Notes: generated by a model from the sequence alone, not told the origin. Shown: positions 1-10,068, numbered from the stretch's first letter. The stretch: DNA of 64,000 bases from Pseudomonas costantinii (GCF_001870435.1 NZ_MDDR01000004.1:49052-113051), one strand, 5' to 3'. A program made the numbers and translations.

Positions 1-455
1 TGTTCGGCGATGGCTTTTTCCAGCACCGGCGCGCTGTCGACAAAGGCGCGAAAACCGAATGGACCAATCTGCGCCTGAATGCGATCAGCCAGTTGCTGCA
101 CGCGTTTGCGGATCAGCTTGTGGTAGTCGCGGCCCAGTGCGTAACGCGAGATGTAGGCTTTTTCCGGCTTTGCCAGCAGTTGCGCCATGTGGGTGTCGCC
201 TGGCAGATAATCCATGCGCAGCGACACCACGCGCAAGGTGCCCGGCACCAGTTCATCGGGATGGGAGCGTTTGCTGCCGTGGGCGCCCATGTACTCCATC
301 TCGCCGTGGTAACCCGCGTCGAGCCAGCGTTGCAGGTGCTGTTCATGCTCGGCCAGGTCAAGGCCGCTGATGCCGACTTGTTGAAAGCCCAGCTCGCGGC
401 CCCAGTCTTTGATCGATTGGGCGAGGGCGGGCAGATCGGTGGTAATGGCAGGCAT
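1..455 (-). CDS. queG: Epoxyqueuosine reductase QueG, N-terminal part (runs off the window start)
   Basis: The minus-strand frame that starts at the ATG complementary to 453-455 is open to base 1 and encodes about 151 residues. It contains the QueG N-terminal pattern, including GISGLDLAEH, YHGEMEYM and VSLRMDYLPG. QueG is a cobalamin- and 4Fe-4S-dependent cytoplasmic enzyme that reduces epoxyqueuosine to queuosine in tRNA wobble positions. The Fe-S cysteine region lies outside the window. It is divergent from nnrD with only 63 bp between the starts, an arrangement I recall from other Pseudomonas. The call is firm from the N-terminal sequence; integrity of the rest cannot be judged. Confidence 0.9.
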   Translation of the reverse strand, partial: MPAITTDLPALAQSIKDWGRELGFQQVGISGLDLAEHEQHLQRWLDAGYHGEMEYMGAHGSKRSHPDELVPGTLRVVSLRMDYLPGDTHMAQLLAKPEKAYISRYALGRDYHKLIRKRVQQLADRIQAQIGPFGFRAFVDSAPVLEKAIAE

Positions 456-484
456 GAGACAAGGGAAACCGCAGGTTAGATAGG

Positions 485-490
485 TATAAT
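485..490 (+). promoter_or_regulatory. Candidate -10 element for nnrD-tsaE-amiB-mutL-miaA
   Basis: A perfect TATAAT lies 29 bp upstream of the nnrD ATG, in the short gap between the divergent queG and nnrD genes. No convincing -35 hexamer is visible 16-18 bp upstream, so this is only a candidate start for the long downstream cluster. Confidence 0.35.
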
Positions 491-518
491 TCTGCCAGAC
501 ATCGGAGCTTGAAGACGC

Positions 519-1379
519 ATGCTGCAGACAAAACACGCAATAACTGACGTTCAGCCCTTGTTGCACGGTCATTTGCCGCAACTGGCTGCACGCTCTCCGG
601 ACGCCCATAAAGGTCAGTTCGGCCACTTGTTAGTCATTGGTGGCGACCGCGGCTTTGGCGGCGCTGCGCTGCTGAGTGCAGAAAGCGCCTTGCGCAGTGG
701 CTCAGGCTTGGTGTCGCTGGCGACCCGCCTTGAGCATGTGCCCGCCGCCCTGGCTCGTTTGCCGGAAGTCATGACCGTAGGTGTGAGCTCCGCCAATCAG
801 TTGATGGGGTTGCTGGAAAAGATCTCGGTGATCGTCATTGGCCCGGGCCTCGGCAGTGCTTCGTGGGGTAAAAGCCTGTTATCCGTCGCCGCCAACGCCA
901 AACAGCCACAAGTTTGGGACGCCGACGCCCTTAACCAACTGGCCACGAGTAGCGTGAGCCTGCCCGCCAATTCGGTAATCACCCCACATCCTGGCGAGGC
1001 GGCACACTTGATGGGGATATCGACAGCCGAGGTTCAGGCCGATCGACTTAAGGTTGCGCGCGCTTTGAGCCAGAAATTCAATGCAGTGGCTATCCTCAAG
1101 GGTGCTGGCAGTTTGATTGCCAGCCCGGACGGGCGTGTTTCGCGATGTGATCAGGGCCATCCGGCGATGGCCGCGGCGGGGTTGGGTGATGTATTGGCCG
1201 GTCTGGTGGGCGCATTACTGGCCCAGGGCATGCCTGCTTATGACGCCGGTTGCCTGGCCGTCTGGTTGCACGCCACCGCGGGGCATCGCCAAGGCACCTT
1301 GGGTCGAGGTTTGGCCGCCAGCGACCTGATACCTGCCATTCGTCAATTGCTGGAGGAGCAGTCGCCGTGTCTGAAGTAA
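519..1379 (+). CDS. nnrD: ADP-dependent (S)-NAD(P)H-hydrate dehydratase (YjeF C-terminal domain type)
   Basis: This 286-residue protein repairs hydrated NADH/NADPH using ADP. It has the ribokinase-like YjeF_C signatures: HKGQFGHLLVIGGDRGFGGA near residue 30, NSVITPHPGEAAHLMG in the middle, LKGAGSLIASPDG, and the catalytic-end motif GNPAM/GD-type segment HPAMAAAGLGDVLAGLVGA. The N-terminal epimerase (YjeF_N) domain that is fused in E. coli NnrD is absent, so this is a dehydratase-only version. Its last 13 bases overlap the tsaE start. It opens a tightly packed cluster leading to miaA. Confidence 0.9.
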   Translation: MLQTKHAITDVQPLLHGHLPQLAARSPDAHKGQFGHLLVIGGDRGFGGAALLSAESALRSGSGLVSLATRLEHVPAALARLPEVMTVGVSSANQLMGLLEKISVIVIGPGLGSASWGKSLLSVAANAKQPQVWDADALNQLATSSVSLPANSVITPHPGEAAHLMGISTAEVQADRLKVARALSQKFNAVAILKGAGSLIASPDGRVSRCDQGHPAMAAAGLGDVLAGLVGALLAQGMPAYDAGCLAVWLHATAGHRQGTLGRGLAASDLIPAIRQLLEEQSPCLK

Positions 1380-1837
1380 CCCTTTTCCTGGCCGATGAAG
1401 ACGCCATGGTCGCGTTCGGTCATCGCATTGCCCAGGTCACGGCCGGTGCAGGGCTGATCTTTCTCGAAGGCGACCTGGGGGCGGGCAAGACCACGCTTTC
1501 CCGAGGGATTATTCGCGGCTTGGGCCACACGGGGGCGGTAAAAAGTCCGACGTTCACCTTGGTGGAACCCTACGAAATTGGTGGCGTGCGAGCGTTCCAT
1601 TTCGACCTCTATCGCCTGGTGGACCCTGAAGAGCTGGAGTATATGGGCATCCGTGATTACTTCGACGAAGACGCGTTGTGCCTGATTGAGTGGCCAGATA
1701 AAGGCACAGGCTTTTTGCCAAAGCCGGACCTGACCATTACCATTACGCCGCATGATCACGGACGTCAGCTGAAGTTGTTGCCCCAGGGCGCGCGCGGCCA
1801 GTCGTGGTGCGCCGCTTTGGCATTGGAATTCAAATAA
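1367..1837 (+). CDS. tsaE: tRNA threonylcarbamoyladenosine biosynthesis ATPase TsaE
   Basis: This 156-residue ATPase works with TsaB and TsaD to make t6A37 in ANN-decoding tRNAs. The P-loop GDLGAGKT is at residues 35-42 and is followed by KSPTFTLVEPY and the FHFDLYRL strand typical of the family. I chose the GTG at 1367 because a strong GGAGGAG ribosome site lies at 1352-1358 and the encoded start VSEVTLFLAD matches the family; an upstream in-frame extension would run through nnrD. It overlaps nnrD by 13 bases, which suggests translational coupling. Confidence 0.93.
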   Translation: MSEVTLFLADEDAMVAFGHRIAQVTAGAGLIFLEGDLGAGKTTLSRGIIRGLGHTGAVKSPTFTLVEPYEIGGVRAFHFDLYRLVDPEELEYMGIRDYFDEDALCLIEWPDKGTGFLPKPDLTITITPHDHGRQLKLLPQGARGQSWCAALALEFK

Positions 1838-1852
1838 TTGGTGGGGTTAGGT

Positions 1853-3274
1853 ATGCGCTTTCGCGCGTTGGTTGCTGTCGTAGGGGTGTTGCTTGCGGCA
1901 ATAACTGTCAATGCTCTGGCTGCTTCGCAGGTGAAAAGTGTTCGCCTGTGGCGAGCGCCGGATAACACGCGACTGGTGTTCGACCTGTCTGGCCCGGTCC
2001 AGCACAGTGTCTTTACCCTGTCGTCGCCTGATCGCCTGGTGATCGATATCAACGGTGCGACCCTGGCCGCGCCGCTGAAAGTGTCCACCGCCAATACCCC
2101 GATTACCGCCATGCGCTCGGCCCAACGTACGCCGACCGATTTGCGCGTGGTCATCGACCTGAAAAAGGCCGTGACCCCGAAAAGTTTTGTGCTGGCGCCG
2201 AACGCTCAATATGGCAACCGGTTGGTGGTCGACCTGTTCGACAACGCCGCCGATGCTGCGCCGCCGCCTGCGCCAACTCCGACCGTCGCGACCGTGCCGG
2301 CAGTGCCGGTCAACCCGTCGCAACCGCAGGTCAAGTTGCCTCCGCCGCCGCCTGCTCCAGCCGGTAAGCGCGACATTATTGTGGTGATCGACGCTGGCCA
2401 CGGCGGTGAAGACCCGGGGGCCTCCGGCTCGCGCGGCCAACATGAGAAGGACGTGGTACTGGCCATCGCCCGCGAACTGCAGCGCCAGGTCAACGCAATG
2501 AAAGGCTATCGCGCCGAGCTGACCCGTACCGGCGACTACTTCATCCCGCTGCGCGGCCGCACCGAAATCGCCCGTAAGAAGGGCGCCGACCTGTTCGTAT
2601 CGATTCACGCCGACGCCGCACCGTCAGCCGCCGCCTTCGGTGCCTCGGTGTTTGCCCTGTCGGATCGCGGCGCTACGTCCGAGACCGCCCGTTGGCTGGC
2701 AGACAGTGAAAACCGTTCCGACTTGATCGGTGGGGCCGGCAACGTGTCCCTCGATGACAAGGACAAGATGCTTGCCGGGGTATTGCTTGACCTGTCGATG
2801 ACGGCTTCGCTGACTTCCAGCCTGAACGTCGGCCAGAAAGTCCTGAGCAACATCGGACGTGTGACATCGCTGCACAAACAGCGTGTAGAACAAGCCGGAT
2901 TCATGGTGCTGAAGTCGCCGGACATTCCATCGATCCTGGTGGAAACCGGGTTTATCTCCAACTCCAACGAAGCGTCGAAGCTGGCCAGCTCCGGCCATCA
3001 ACAGGCGTTGGCGCGCTCAATCAGCGCCGGTATTCGCCAGTTCTTCCAGCAGAACCCACCGCCGGGCACTTATATCGCCTGGCTGCGCGACTCCGGGAAA
3101 ATCGCCCAAGGCCCGCGTGACCATCGCGTGCAACCCGGCGACACCGTGGCGATGTTGGCGGTGCGTTTCCAGGTCTCGGCCGCTACCTTGCGCAGCGCCA
3201 ATAATCTGAAAACCGATGAGCTGAAAGTCGGGCAGGTGTTGACCATCCCCGGCACTGAATTGGCGGCGCAATAA
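1853..3274 (+). CDS. amiB: N-acetylmuramoyl-L-alanine amidase AmiB with AMIN and LysM domains
   Basis: This 473-residue periplasmic zinc amidase cleaves septal peptidoglycan during daughter-cell separation. A signal peptide occupies about residues 1-24, ending near VNALA. An AMIN domain follows to about 130, then a proline-rich linker at roughly 140-175. The Amidase_3 domain shows [12 protein letters not shown] (zinc His and following Glu region), SIHADA (second His) and LVETGFISN (catalytic Glu). A LysM repeat closes the protein, with [13 protein letters not shown] to [12 protein letters not shown] chose ATG 1853 over the in-frame TTG 1838 because it sits directly at the signal peptide. Its stop overlaps the mutL ATG by one base. 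Confidence 0.94.
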   Translation: MRFRALVAVVGVLLAAITVNALAASQVKSVRLWRAPDNTRLVFDLSGPVQHSVFTLSSPDRLVIDINGATLAAPLKVSTANTPITAMRSAQRTPTDLRVVIDLKKAVTPKSFVLAPNAQYGNRLVVDLFDNAADAAPPPAPTPTVATVPAVPVNPSQPQVKLPPPPPAPAGKRDIIVVIDAGHGGEDPGASGSRGQHEKDVVLAIARELQRQVNAMKGYRAELTRTGDYFIPLRGRTEIARKKGADLFVSIHADAAPSAAAFGASVFALSDRGATSETARWLADSENRSDLIGGAGNVSLDDKDKMLAGVLLDLSMTASLTSSLNVGQKVLSNIGRVTSLHKQRVEQAGFMVLKSPDIPSILVETGFISNSNEASKLASSGHQQALARSISAGIRQFFQQNPPPGTYIAWLRDSGKIAQGPRDHRVQPGDTVAMLAVRFQVSAATLRSANNLKTDELKVGQVLTIPGTELAAQ

Positions 3275-5187
3275 TGAGCGAGTCAGTCTTGAATAGCGGT
3301 TCGCGCATTGAACTGCTCAGCCCGCGCCTTGCCAACCAGATTGCGGCGGGCGAGGTTGTTGAGCGTCCTGCCTCGGTGATCAAGGAATTGCTGGAAAACA
3401 GTATCGACTCTGGTGCCAAGCGCATCGACGTCGATGTGGAGCAGGGCGGCGTCAAACTGCTGCGGGTACGCGACGACGGCAGCGGCATCTCTTCCGATGA
3501 CCTGCCGTTGGCCCTGGCCCGTCACGCCACCAGCAAGATTCGCGATCTGGAAGACCTTGAACGGGTGATGAGCCTGGGTTTTCGCGGTGAGGCCTTGGCT
3601 TCCATCAGCTCCGTGGCTCGCCTGACCCTGACCTCTCGCACCCGTAGTGCCGACCAGGCCTGGCAGGTGGAAACCGAAGGCCGCGACATGGCGCCTCGGG
3701 TCCAGCCGGCTGCGCACCCGGTGGGCACTTCGGTGGAAGTGCGCGATCTGTTCTTCAATACCCCGGCGCGGCGCAAATTCCTCAAAGCCGAAAAAACCGA
3801 ATTCGATCACCTGCAAGAAGTCATCAAGCGTCTGGCCTTGGCCCGTTTTGATGTGGCATTCCACCTGCGCCATAACGGCAAGACGATCCTCAGCCTGCAC
3901 GAGGCCCATGATGATGCGGCGCGTGCCCGGCGTGTTTCGGCTATCTGCGGCGCGGGGTTCCTGGAGCAGGCGCTGCCGATTGAAATCGAACGTAATGGTT
4001 TGCGGCTGTGGGGCTGGGTCGGTTTGCCGACCTTCTCCCGGAGCCAGGCTGACTTGCAGTATTTCTTTGTGAATGGCCGCGCAGTGCGCGACAAACTGGT
4101 TGCCCATGCGGTGCGCCAGGCCTATCGCGACGTGCTGTTCAACGGACGGCATCCTACATTTGTGCTGTTTTTTGAGGTCGACCCGTCGGTGGTTGACGTC
4201 AACGTGCACCCGACCAAACACGAAGTGCGTTTTCGTGATGGGCGCATGGTGCATGACTTCCTCTACGGCACTCTGCACCGTGCCTTGGGCGATGTGCGGC
4301 CGGATGATCAGCTGTCGGCGCCGATTGTGACGGCAATGGTCCGTCCGAGCGGCCCGGAGGCCGGTGAATTTGGCCCCCAGGGTGAAATGAGTCTGGCAGC
4401 CAATCTGCTGCAATCGCCGCAGCCCCAGCCTTCGTACACGGCTCCTGGCTCCGGCTCGGGGGCGGGTTATCAGTATCAATACACCCCGAGGCCGCAATCG
4501 GCCGTGCCGGTGGCTGAGGCCCAGGCGGCCTATCGCGAATTTTTTGCGCCCTTGCCGGGTGCCGAGCCGGGCTCAGTCGCCTTGCCGGAAGGCGGCGGGG
4601 ATATTCCGCCACTCGGCTACGCGCTGGCGCAGCTCAAGGGCATCTACATCCTCGCGGAAAACGCCCATGGACTGGTGTTGGTGGACATGCATGCCGCTCA
4701 CGAGCGGATCATGTACGAGCGCTTGAAAATCGCCATGGCCAGTGAAGGTCTCAGTGGGCAGCCGTTGTTGGTGCCGGAATCCTTGGCAGTCAGCCAGCGC
4801 GAAGCTGATTGCGCCGAAGAGCACCACAGCGTGTTCCAGAAACTCGGCTTTGAATTACAGCGCCTGGGTCCGGAAACCCTGGCGATTCGCCAGATTCCTG
4901 CACTGCTCAAGCAGGCCGAGGCCAACCGGCTAGTGGCTGACGTGCTGGCTGACCTGATGGAATACGGCACCAGTGACCGCATCCAGGCGCATATCAACGA
5001 GCTACTCGGCACCATGGCTTGCCACGGCGCGATTCGTGCCAATCGCCGCCTGGCCCTGCCGGAAATGAACGGACTGCTGCGCGATATGGAAAATACCGAG
5101 CGCAGCGGGCAATGCAACCATGGCCGACCGACCTGGACCCAAATGGGCCTGGACGATTTGGACAAACTGTTCTTGCGCGGCCGTTGA
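3274..5187 (+). CDS. mutL: DNA mismatch repair protein MutL (endonuclease-type)
   Basis: This 637-residue GHKL ATPase couples MutS mismatch recognition to strand incision. N-terminal motifs are [20 protein letters not shown], the DDGSGI motif and [10 protein letters not shown], followed by a transducer domain and a Pro/Gly/Gln-rich linker around residues 350-430. The C-terminal dimerisation domain carries [12 protein letters not shown] starting at residue 471, the metal-binding endonuclease motif DQHAX2EX4E with Met in place of Gln. [12 protein letters not shown] and CNHGRPTW complete the endonuclease site. This is expected in Pseudomonas, which lacks MutH. It overlaps amiB and miaA by one base each. 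Confidence 0.95.
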   Translation: MSESVLNSGSRIELLSPRLANQIAAGEVVERPASVIKELLENSIDSGAKRIDVDVEQGGVKLLRVRDDGSGISSDDLPLALARHATSKIRDLEDLERVMSLGFRGEALASISSVARLTLTSRTRSADQAWQVETEGRDMAPRVQPAAHPVGTSVEVRDLFFNTPARRKFLKAEKTEFDHLQEVIKRLALARFDVAFHLRHNGKTILSLHEAHDDAARARRVSAICGAGFLEQALPIEIERNGLRLWGWVGLPTFSRSQADLQYFFVNGRAVRDKLVAHAVRQAYRDVLFNGRHPTFVLFFEVDPSVVDVNVHPTKHEVRFRDGRMVHDFLYGTLHRALGDVRPDDQLSAPIVTAMVRPSGPEAGEFGPQGEMSLAANLLQSPQPQPSYTAPGSGSGAGYQYQYTPRPQSAVPVAEAQAAYREFFAPLPGAEPGSVALPEGGGDIPPLGYALAQLKGIYILAENAHGLVLVDMHAAHERIMYERLKIAMASEGLSGQPLLVPESLAVSQREADCAEEHHSVFQKLGFELQRLGPETLAIRQIPALLKQAEANRLVADVLADLMEYGTSDRIQAHINELLGTMACHGAIRANRRLALPEMNGLLRDMENTERSGQCNHGRPTWTQMGLDDLDKLFLRGR

Positions 5188-6158
5188 TGAGTGCCTTGCC
5201 CCCCGCCATCTTCCTGATGGGCCCGACGGCCGCCGGCAAGACCGACTTGGCCATTGAGCTGACCAAGGTGTTGCCGTGCGAGCTGATCAGTGTCGACTCT
5301 GCCCTGGTTTACCGGGACATGGACATTGGCACCGCCAAGCCCTCAAAAGAGCTGCTGGCCGAGTATCCGCACCGATTGATCGACATTATCGATCCCAGTG
5401 AGAGCTATTCGGCAGCCGATTTTCGTACTGATGCCCTGGCCGCCATGGCGCAGATCACCGCGCGGGGTAATATTCCGCTGCTGGTGGGCGGCACAATGCT
5501 CTACTACAAGGCTTTGCAGGAAGGTCTGGCAGATATGCCGCCCGCCGATCCTCAAGTGCGCGCCGAACTTGAAGAAGAGGCTGATCGCCTTGGCTGGCAA
5601 GCCCTGCACGACCAGTTGGCGGTGGTGGACCCTGTGTCCGCCGCGCGCATTCACCCCAATGACCCCCAACGCCTGACTCGTGCCCTGGAAGTTTGGCGTG
5701 TGAGCGGTCAGACAATGACCGAGCATCGGCAGCGACAATCTGCGCAAAGTGCTGACGCAGGCGCATCTGGACACTCACAATTGCCCTATACTGTGGCGAA
5801 TCTGGCCATCGCTCCGGCAAATCGCCAGGTGCTGCATGACCGAATTGCACAAAGATTCACAATTATGTTGGAACAGGGGTTCGTGGACGAGGTCGTAGCA
5901 CTGCGTTCCAGAGGTGACCTGCATCCAGGGCTGCCTTCGATACGTGCTGTAGGTTACCGCCAAGTCTGGGATCATCTGGATGGCAAGCTGACGTCAGCCG
6001 AAATGCAGGAGCGCGGCATCATTGCCACGCGCCAATTGGCGAAGCGCCAGTTCACCTGGTTGCGTAGCTGGAGCGATTTGCACTGGTTGGACAGCCTGGA
6101 CAGCGACAATCTGTCACGCGCCTTGAAATACTTGGGAACGGTCTCCATATTGAGCTGA
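5187..6158 (+). CDS. miaA: tRNA dimethylallyltransferase MiaA
   Basis: This 323-residue enzyme transfers a dimethylallyl group to A37 of UNN-decoding tRNAs. The P-loop GPTAAGKT is at residues 12-19, followed by [18 protein letters not shown], the substrate-binding region, and [12 protein letters not shown]. The ATG at 5187 overlaps the mutL TGA as TGATG, so I reject the upstream in-frame extension that runs through mutL. It sits 93 bp upstream of hfq, the usual miaA-hfq-hflX order of gammaproteobacteria. Confidence 0.95.
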   Translation: MSALPPAIFLMGPTAAGKTDLAIELTKVLPCELISVDSALVYRDMDIGTAKPSKELLAEYPHRLIDIIDPSESYSAADFRTDALAAMAQITARGNIPLLVGGTMLYYKALQEGLADMPPADPQVRAELEEEADRLGWQALHDQLAVVDPVSAARIHPNDPQRLTRALEVWRVSGQTMTEHRQRQSAQSADAGASGHSQLPYTVANLAIAPANRQVLHDRIAQRFTIMLEQGFVDEVVALRSRGDLHPGLPSIRAVGYRQVWDHLDGKLTSAEMQERGIIATRQLAKRQFTWLRSWSDLHWLDSLDSDNLSRALKYLGTVSILS

Positions 6159-6251
6159 GTCCTTGCAATTGCCGTCTATCCTTGGGGGTGTGACGGCCAT
6201 AAGCTATCTATTTTCCGAATTTTATTATTGATCCTTAAAGGAGTGCGGCAC

Positions 6252-6512
6252 ATGTCAAAAGGGCATTCGCTACAAGACCCTTACTTGAATACTTTACGTA
6301 AAGAGAAAGTGGGGGTTTCCATCTACCTGGTCAACGGTATCAAGCTGCAAGGCACGATCGAGTCCTTCGACCAGTTCGTGATCCTGCTGAAAAACACCGT
6401 CAGCCAGATGGTTTACAAGCACGCTATCTCGACAGTAGTTCCAGTTCGTCCGATCCGTCTGCCTAGCGCAGCCGGTGATGAAGTGGGTGACGCTGAGCCA
6501 GGTAACGCCTGA
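6252..6512 (+). CDS. hfq: RNA chaperone Hfq
   Basis: This 86-residue Sm-like protein forms a hexamer that pairs small RNAs with mRNAs and, in Pseudomonas, works with Crc in catabolite repression. The Sm1 motif spans about residues 8-43 and the Sm2 motif is [13 protein letters not shown], containing the KH signature of the proximal RNA-binding pocket. The C-terminal tail is short, acidic and Pseudomonas-like. I chose ATG 6252 because it follows an AAGGAG ribosome site at about 6238-6243. The hflX gene starts 13 bp downstream. Confidence 0.97.
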   Translation: MSKGHSLQDPYLNTLRKEKVGVSIYLVNGIKLQGTIESFDQFVILLKNTVSQMVYKHAISTVVPVRPIRLPSAAGDEVGDAEPGNA

Positions 6513-6524
6513 TAGGAGTCTCCT

Positions 6525-7826
6525 TTGTTCTTTGAGCGCCACGGTGGTGGTGAGCGAGTGATCCTCGTTCACTTGGATGGACAGGACCCTGAGGCGCGCG
6601 AAGATCCGCAGGAGTTTCAGGAGTTGGCAAATTCGGCCGGCGCCGAGACCGTTGCGTTTTTTAACGTACCGCGTCATCGGCCAACCGCCAAATTCCTGAT
6701 CGGCAGCGGCAAGGTCGAGGAGTTGCGCGACCTGGTCCACGCCGAAGAAGCCGATCTGGTGATCTTCAATCACGTCCTCACGCCCAGTCAGGAACGTAAC
6801 CTCGAACGTGTTTTCGAGTGTCGCGTGATTGACCGTACCGGTCTGATTCTCGATATTTTCGCCCAGCGCGCCCGTACTCATGAAGGCAAGCTCCAGGTAG
6901 AACTGGCCCAGCTTGATCACATGAGCACCCGGCTGGTTCGCGGCTGGACTCACCTTGAGCGCCAGGGTGGCGGTATCGGTATGCGTGGCCCAGGTGAAAC
7001 CCAACTGGAAACCGACCGGCGTTTGCTGCGGGTTCGCCTGCGACAGATCAAGGGCCGGCTGGAGAAAGTGCGCAGCCAGCGTGAGCAATCGCGACGTGGC
7101 CGCATGCGTGCGGATATCCCTACCGTTTCCTTGGTGGGCTATACCAACGCTGGTAAATCCACGCTCTTCAATAATGTGACGAAATCGGACGTGTACGCGG
7201 CCGACCAACTGTTCGCCACGCTTGACCCGACCTTGCGCCGTCTGGAGCTGGACGACCTGGGGCCGATTGTCCTGGCCGATACCGTGGGTTTTATTCGCCA
7301 CTTGCCCCACAAGCTGGTCGAGGCATTTCGGTCTACGCTCGAAGAGTCGAGCAACTCCGACCTGCTGTTGCACGTAATCGATGCGGCCGAACCGGATCGC
7401 ATGCTGCAGATTGAACAGGTGATGGTGGTGTTGGGCGAGATTGGTGCCCAGGACTTGCCGATCCTCGAGGTCTATAACAAACTCGATTTGCTTGAAGGCG
7501 TTGAGCCACAAATCCAGCGCGACGAAAACGGCAAGCCCCAACGGGTCTGGCTGTCGGCGCGTGATGGCAGTGGCCTGGAGTTGCTTGAACAAGCCATCGC
7601 CGAGCTGCTGGGCAGTGATTTGTTTGTTGGCACCTTGCGCTTGCCTCAGCGTTTTGCTCGACTGCGTGCACAGTTTTTCGAGTTGGGCGCGGTACAGAAA
7701 GAAGAATATGACGAAGAAGGTGTCAGCTTGCTGGCCGTTCGATTGCCGCGCTCGGAGCTGAATCGGCTGGTTAGCCGTGAAGGCGTGGTACCGACAGAGT
7801 TCATCGAACAACACACTTTGCAATAA
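6525..7826 (+). CDS. hflX: Ribosome-associated GTPase HflX
   Basis: This 433-residue GTPase binds the 50S subunit and splits stalled ribosomes under stress. The N-terminal HflX domain contains FLIGSGKVEEL and the glycine-rich loop GQGGGIGMRGPGE-type segment RQGGGIGMRGPGETQLE. The G domain has the P-loop VGYTNAGKST, then DTVGFI and NKLDL. The start codon is TTG at 6525 behind a TAGGAG site; it encodes MFFERHGGGER, which matches the Pseudomonas family start. It follows hfq by 13 bp. Confidence 0.95.
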   Translation: MFFERHGGGERVILVHLDGQDPEAREDPQEFQELANSAGAETVAFFNVPRHRPTAKFLIGSGKVEELRDLVHAEEADLVIFNHVLTPSQERNLERVFECRVIDRTGLILDIFAQRARTHEGKLQVELAQLDHMSTRLVRGWTHLERQGGGIGMRGPGETQLETDRRLLRVRLRQIKGRLEKVRSQREQSRRGRMRADIPTVSLVGYTNAGKSTLFNNVTKSDVYAADQLFATLDPTLRRLELDDLGPIVLADTVGFIRHLPHKLVEAFRSTLEESSNSDLLLHVIDAAEPDRMLQIEQVMVVLGEIGAQDLPILEVYNKLDLLEGVEPQIQRDENGKPQRVWLSARDGSGLELLEQAIAELLGSDLFVGTLRLPQRFARLRAQFFELGAVQKEEYDEEGVSLLAVRLPRSELNRLVSREGVVPTEFIEQHTLQ

Positions 7827-7922
7827 AAGCCTCCGAAAGCGGTTGTGCCGCAGTAGCAGGCATTCTGTAGCATTGGTCGGCGCGCCGTGGGTGCGTCTTT
7901 GCTTTATCAGATGGAGAGCGCT

Positions 7923-9092
7923 ATGGCTTGGAATGAGCCGGGTGGCAACTCGAATAATCAGGATCCTTGGGGTGGTAAACGCCGCAATAATGGCGACCGC
8001 AAGGGGCCACCAGATCTCGACGAGGCCTTCCGAAAGCTGCAGGAAAGCCTGAATGGGTTGTTCGGTGGTGGAAAAAAAAGTGGTGGTGACGACGGCGGTC
8101 GCACAAGCAAGGGCGGTGGCTATGGCTTGCTGGGCCTGGGTCTTGTCGTGCTTGCAGCCGTTTGGCTGTACAGCGCTGTCTACGTGGTGGACGAGCAGGA
8201 GCAGGCCGTGGTGCTGCGCTTCGGCAAGTACTACGAGACGGTCGGCCCAGGCCTGAACATCTACTTCCCGCCGATCGACAAGAAGTACATGGAGAACGTC
8301 ACGCGTGAGCGTGCCTACACCAAGCAGGGCCAGATGCTGACCGAAGACGAGAACATCGTCGAAGTGCCGCTGACCGTGCAGTACAAGATCAGCAACCTGC
8401 AGGATTTCGTGCTGAACGTTGATCAGCCGGAAATCAGCCTGCAGCAGGCGACCGAAAGCGCCCTGCGCCACGTAGTGGGTTCCACTGCAATGGATCAGGT
8501 GCTGACCGAAGGTCGTGAATTGATGGCCAGCGAGATCAAGGAGCGCCTGCAGCGGTTCCTCGATACCTATCGCACCGGTATCACCGTCACTCAAGTCAAC
8601 ATACAGAGCGCAGCGGCACCGCGCGAAGTGCAGGAAGCCTTTGATGACGTGATCCGCGCCCGTGAAGACGAACAGCGTTCGCGCAACCAGGCTGAAACCT
8701 ACGCCAACGGCGTCGTGCCGGAAGCGCGTGGTCAGGCCCAGCGTATCCTCGAGGATGCCAACGGTTACCGCGACGAAGTGGTCTCGCGTGCCAAAGGTGA
8801 GGCGGATCGCTTTACCAAGCTGGTCGCCGAATACCGCAAGGCTCCAGAAGTCACGCGTGAGCGTTTGTATCTGGACACCATGCAGGAAGTCTTCAGCAAC
8901 ACCAGCAAGGTTCTCGTGACCGGCAACAAAGGTGGGCAGAACAACCTGCTTTACCTGCCGCTGGACAAGATGATCGAAGGTGGTCGTAGCGGCGCGCCGT
9001 CCACCGGTTCGACAGCTGCTGCCAACGAAGCGAGCGCCCGTACGGCCGCTGACTTGCTGCAACAGCAAACACGTACCAGGGAGAGTCGTTGA
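7923..9092 (+). CDS. hflK: Membrane protease regulator HflK
   Basis: This 389-residue SPFH/band-7 protein pairs with HflC to form a large membrane cage around FtsH and modulate its proteolysis. The Gly/Asn-rich cytoplasmic N-terminus is followed by a transmembrane helix near residues 64-82 and the band-7 domain starting at VVDEQEQAVVLRFGKY. A long charged helix near EEQRSRNQAETYAN and a Ser/Ala/Thr-rich C-terminus follow. ATG 7923 is preceded by a GGAGAG site. Its TGA overlaps the hflC ATG by one base. Confidence 0.95.
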   Translation: MAWNEPGGNSNNQDPWGGKRRNNGDRKGPPDLDEAFRKLQESLNGLFGGGKKSGGDDGGRTSKGGGYGLLGLGLVVLAAVWLYSAVYVVDEQEQAVVLRFGKYYETVGPGLNIYFPPIDKKYMENVTRERAYTKQGQMLTEDENIVEVPLTVQYKISNLQDFVLNVDQPEISLQQATESALRHVVGSTAMDQVLTEGRELMASEIKERLQRFLDTYRTGITVTQVNIQSAAAPREVQEAFDDVIRAREDEQRSRNQAETYANGVVPEARGQAQRILEDANGYRDEVVSRAKGEADRFTKLVAEYRKAPEVTRERLYLDTMQEVFSNTSKVLVTGNKGGQNNLLYLPLDKMIEGGRSGAPSTGSTAAANEASARTAADLLQQQTRTRESR

Positions 9093-9958
9093 TGAGCAAT
9101 AAATCGCTGACCGCCCTGATTGTGGGCGTCGTCGTGGTCATCGCTGCCTGGAACTGCTTCTACATCGTGTCTCAGACCGAGCGCGCGGTGTTGCTGCAAT
9201 TCGGTCGTGTGGTGCAGGCGGATGTCCAGCCGGGCCTGCATGTGAAAGTCCCCTACGTGAACCAGGTGCGCAAGTTTGACGCCCGCCTGATGACCCTGGA
9301 TGCACCGACACAGCGCTTCCTGACCCTGGAAAAGAAAGCCGTGATGGTTGACGCCTACGCCAAGTGGCGCGTCAAGGATGCCGAGCGTTTCTACACCGCT
9401 ACCTCCGGCCTCAAGCAGATTGCCGATGAGCGTTTGTCGCGCCGTCTGGAGTCGGGCCTGCGTGACCAGTTTGGTAAGCGCACCCTGCATGAGGTGGTAT
9501 CCGGTGAGCGTGATGCGCTGATGGCTGATATCACGCGTTCGTTGAACGTAATGGCGGAAAAAGAGCTGGGCATCGAGGTTATCGATGTTCGGGTCAAGGC
9601 CATCGATCTGCCGAAGGAAGTGAACCGCAGCGTGTTCGAGCGCATGAGTACCGAGCGTGAGCGTGAAGCTCGTGAGCACCGCGCCAAGGGTAACGAGTTG
9701 GCTGAAGGTATCCGTGCGGATGCCGACCGTCAGCGCCGTGTACTGCTGGCCGAAGCCTATCGCGAGTCTGAAGAGGCCCGCGGTGATGGTGATGCTCAAG
9801 CTGCGTCGATCTACGCCAAGGCTTATGGTCAGGACCAGGAGTTCTACGCGTTCTACCGTAGCCTGCGTGCTTACCGTGAAAGCTTCGCGAACAAAACCGA
9901 CGTCATGGTACTGGACCCAAGCAGCGACTTCTTCCGCTACCTGGAAAAGTCCAAGTAA
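9092..9958 (+). CDS. hflC: Membrane protease regulator HflC
   Basis: This 288-residue SPFH protein is the partner of HflK. It has an N-terminal membrane helix at about residues 5-22, then FYIVSQTERAVLLQFGRVV opening the band-7 domain, and the coiled region ERMSTEREREAREHRAKG. I chose ATG 9092, which overlaps the hflK stop, rather than the TTG three bases upstream. The reading frame ends at KSK-stop and no gene follows on the same strand for 290 bp. Confidence 0.95.
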   Translation: MSNKSLTALIVGVVVVIAAWNCFYIVSQTERAVLLQFGRVVQADVQPGLHVKVPYVNQVRKFDARLMTLDAPTQRFLTLEKKAVMVDAYAKWRVKDAERFYTATSGLKQIADERLSRRLESGLRDQFGKRTLHEVVSGERDALMADITRSLNVMAEKELGIEVIDVRVKAIDLPKEVNRSVFERMSTEREREAREHRAKGNELAEGIRADADRQRRVLLAEAYRESEEARGDGDAQAASIYAKAYGQDQEFYAFYRSLRAYRESFANKTDVMVLDPSSDFFRYLEKSK

Positions 9959-10044
9959 CAGCCTGTGACTTTAGGGCGCACTCCGTCGGGCGGCTAAAAC
10001 GCCTGGCGGGGTGATCCTTTCAGAAAACGGGTGTATGATGCGGC

Positions 10045-10068
10045 AGCCGGGAAATTCCCGGCTTTTTT
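10045..10068 (+). terminator. Rho-independent terminator downstream of hflC
   Basis: AGCCGGGAA and TTCCCGGCT form a nine-base-pair stem with a single-base loop and are followed by six T residues. The hairpin lies 86 bp after the hflC stop and 180 bp before hisZ, which separates the hfl transcript from hisZ-purA. The remaining 9959-10248 gap shows no recognisable gene. Confidence 0.8.

Noticed and set aside
6294..9068. Very long open frame on the minus strand opposite hfq-hflX-hflK
   Set aside because: It is antisense to three well-conserved genes and has no recognisable motif; long antisense frames are expected in GC-rich codon-biased DNA.
10034..10039. TATGAT as a -10 element upstream of hisZ
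   Set aside because: No -35 at the right distance and it abuts the terminator hairpin at 10045-10068.
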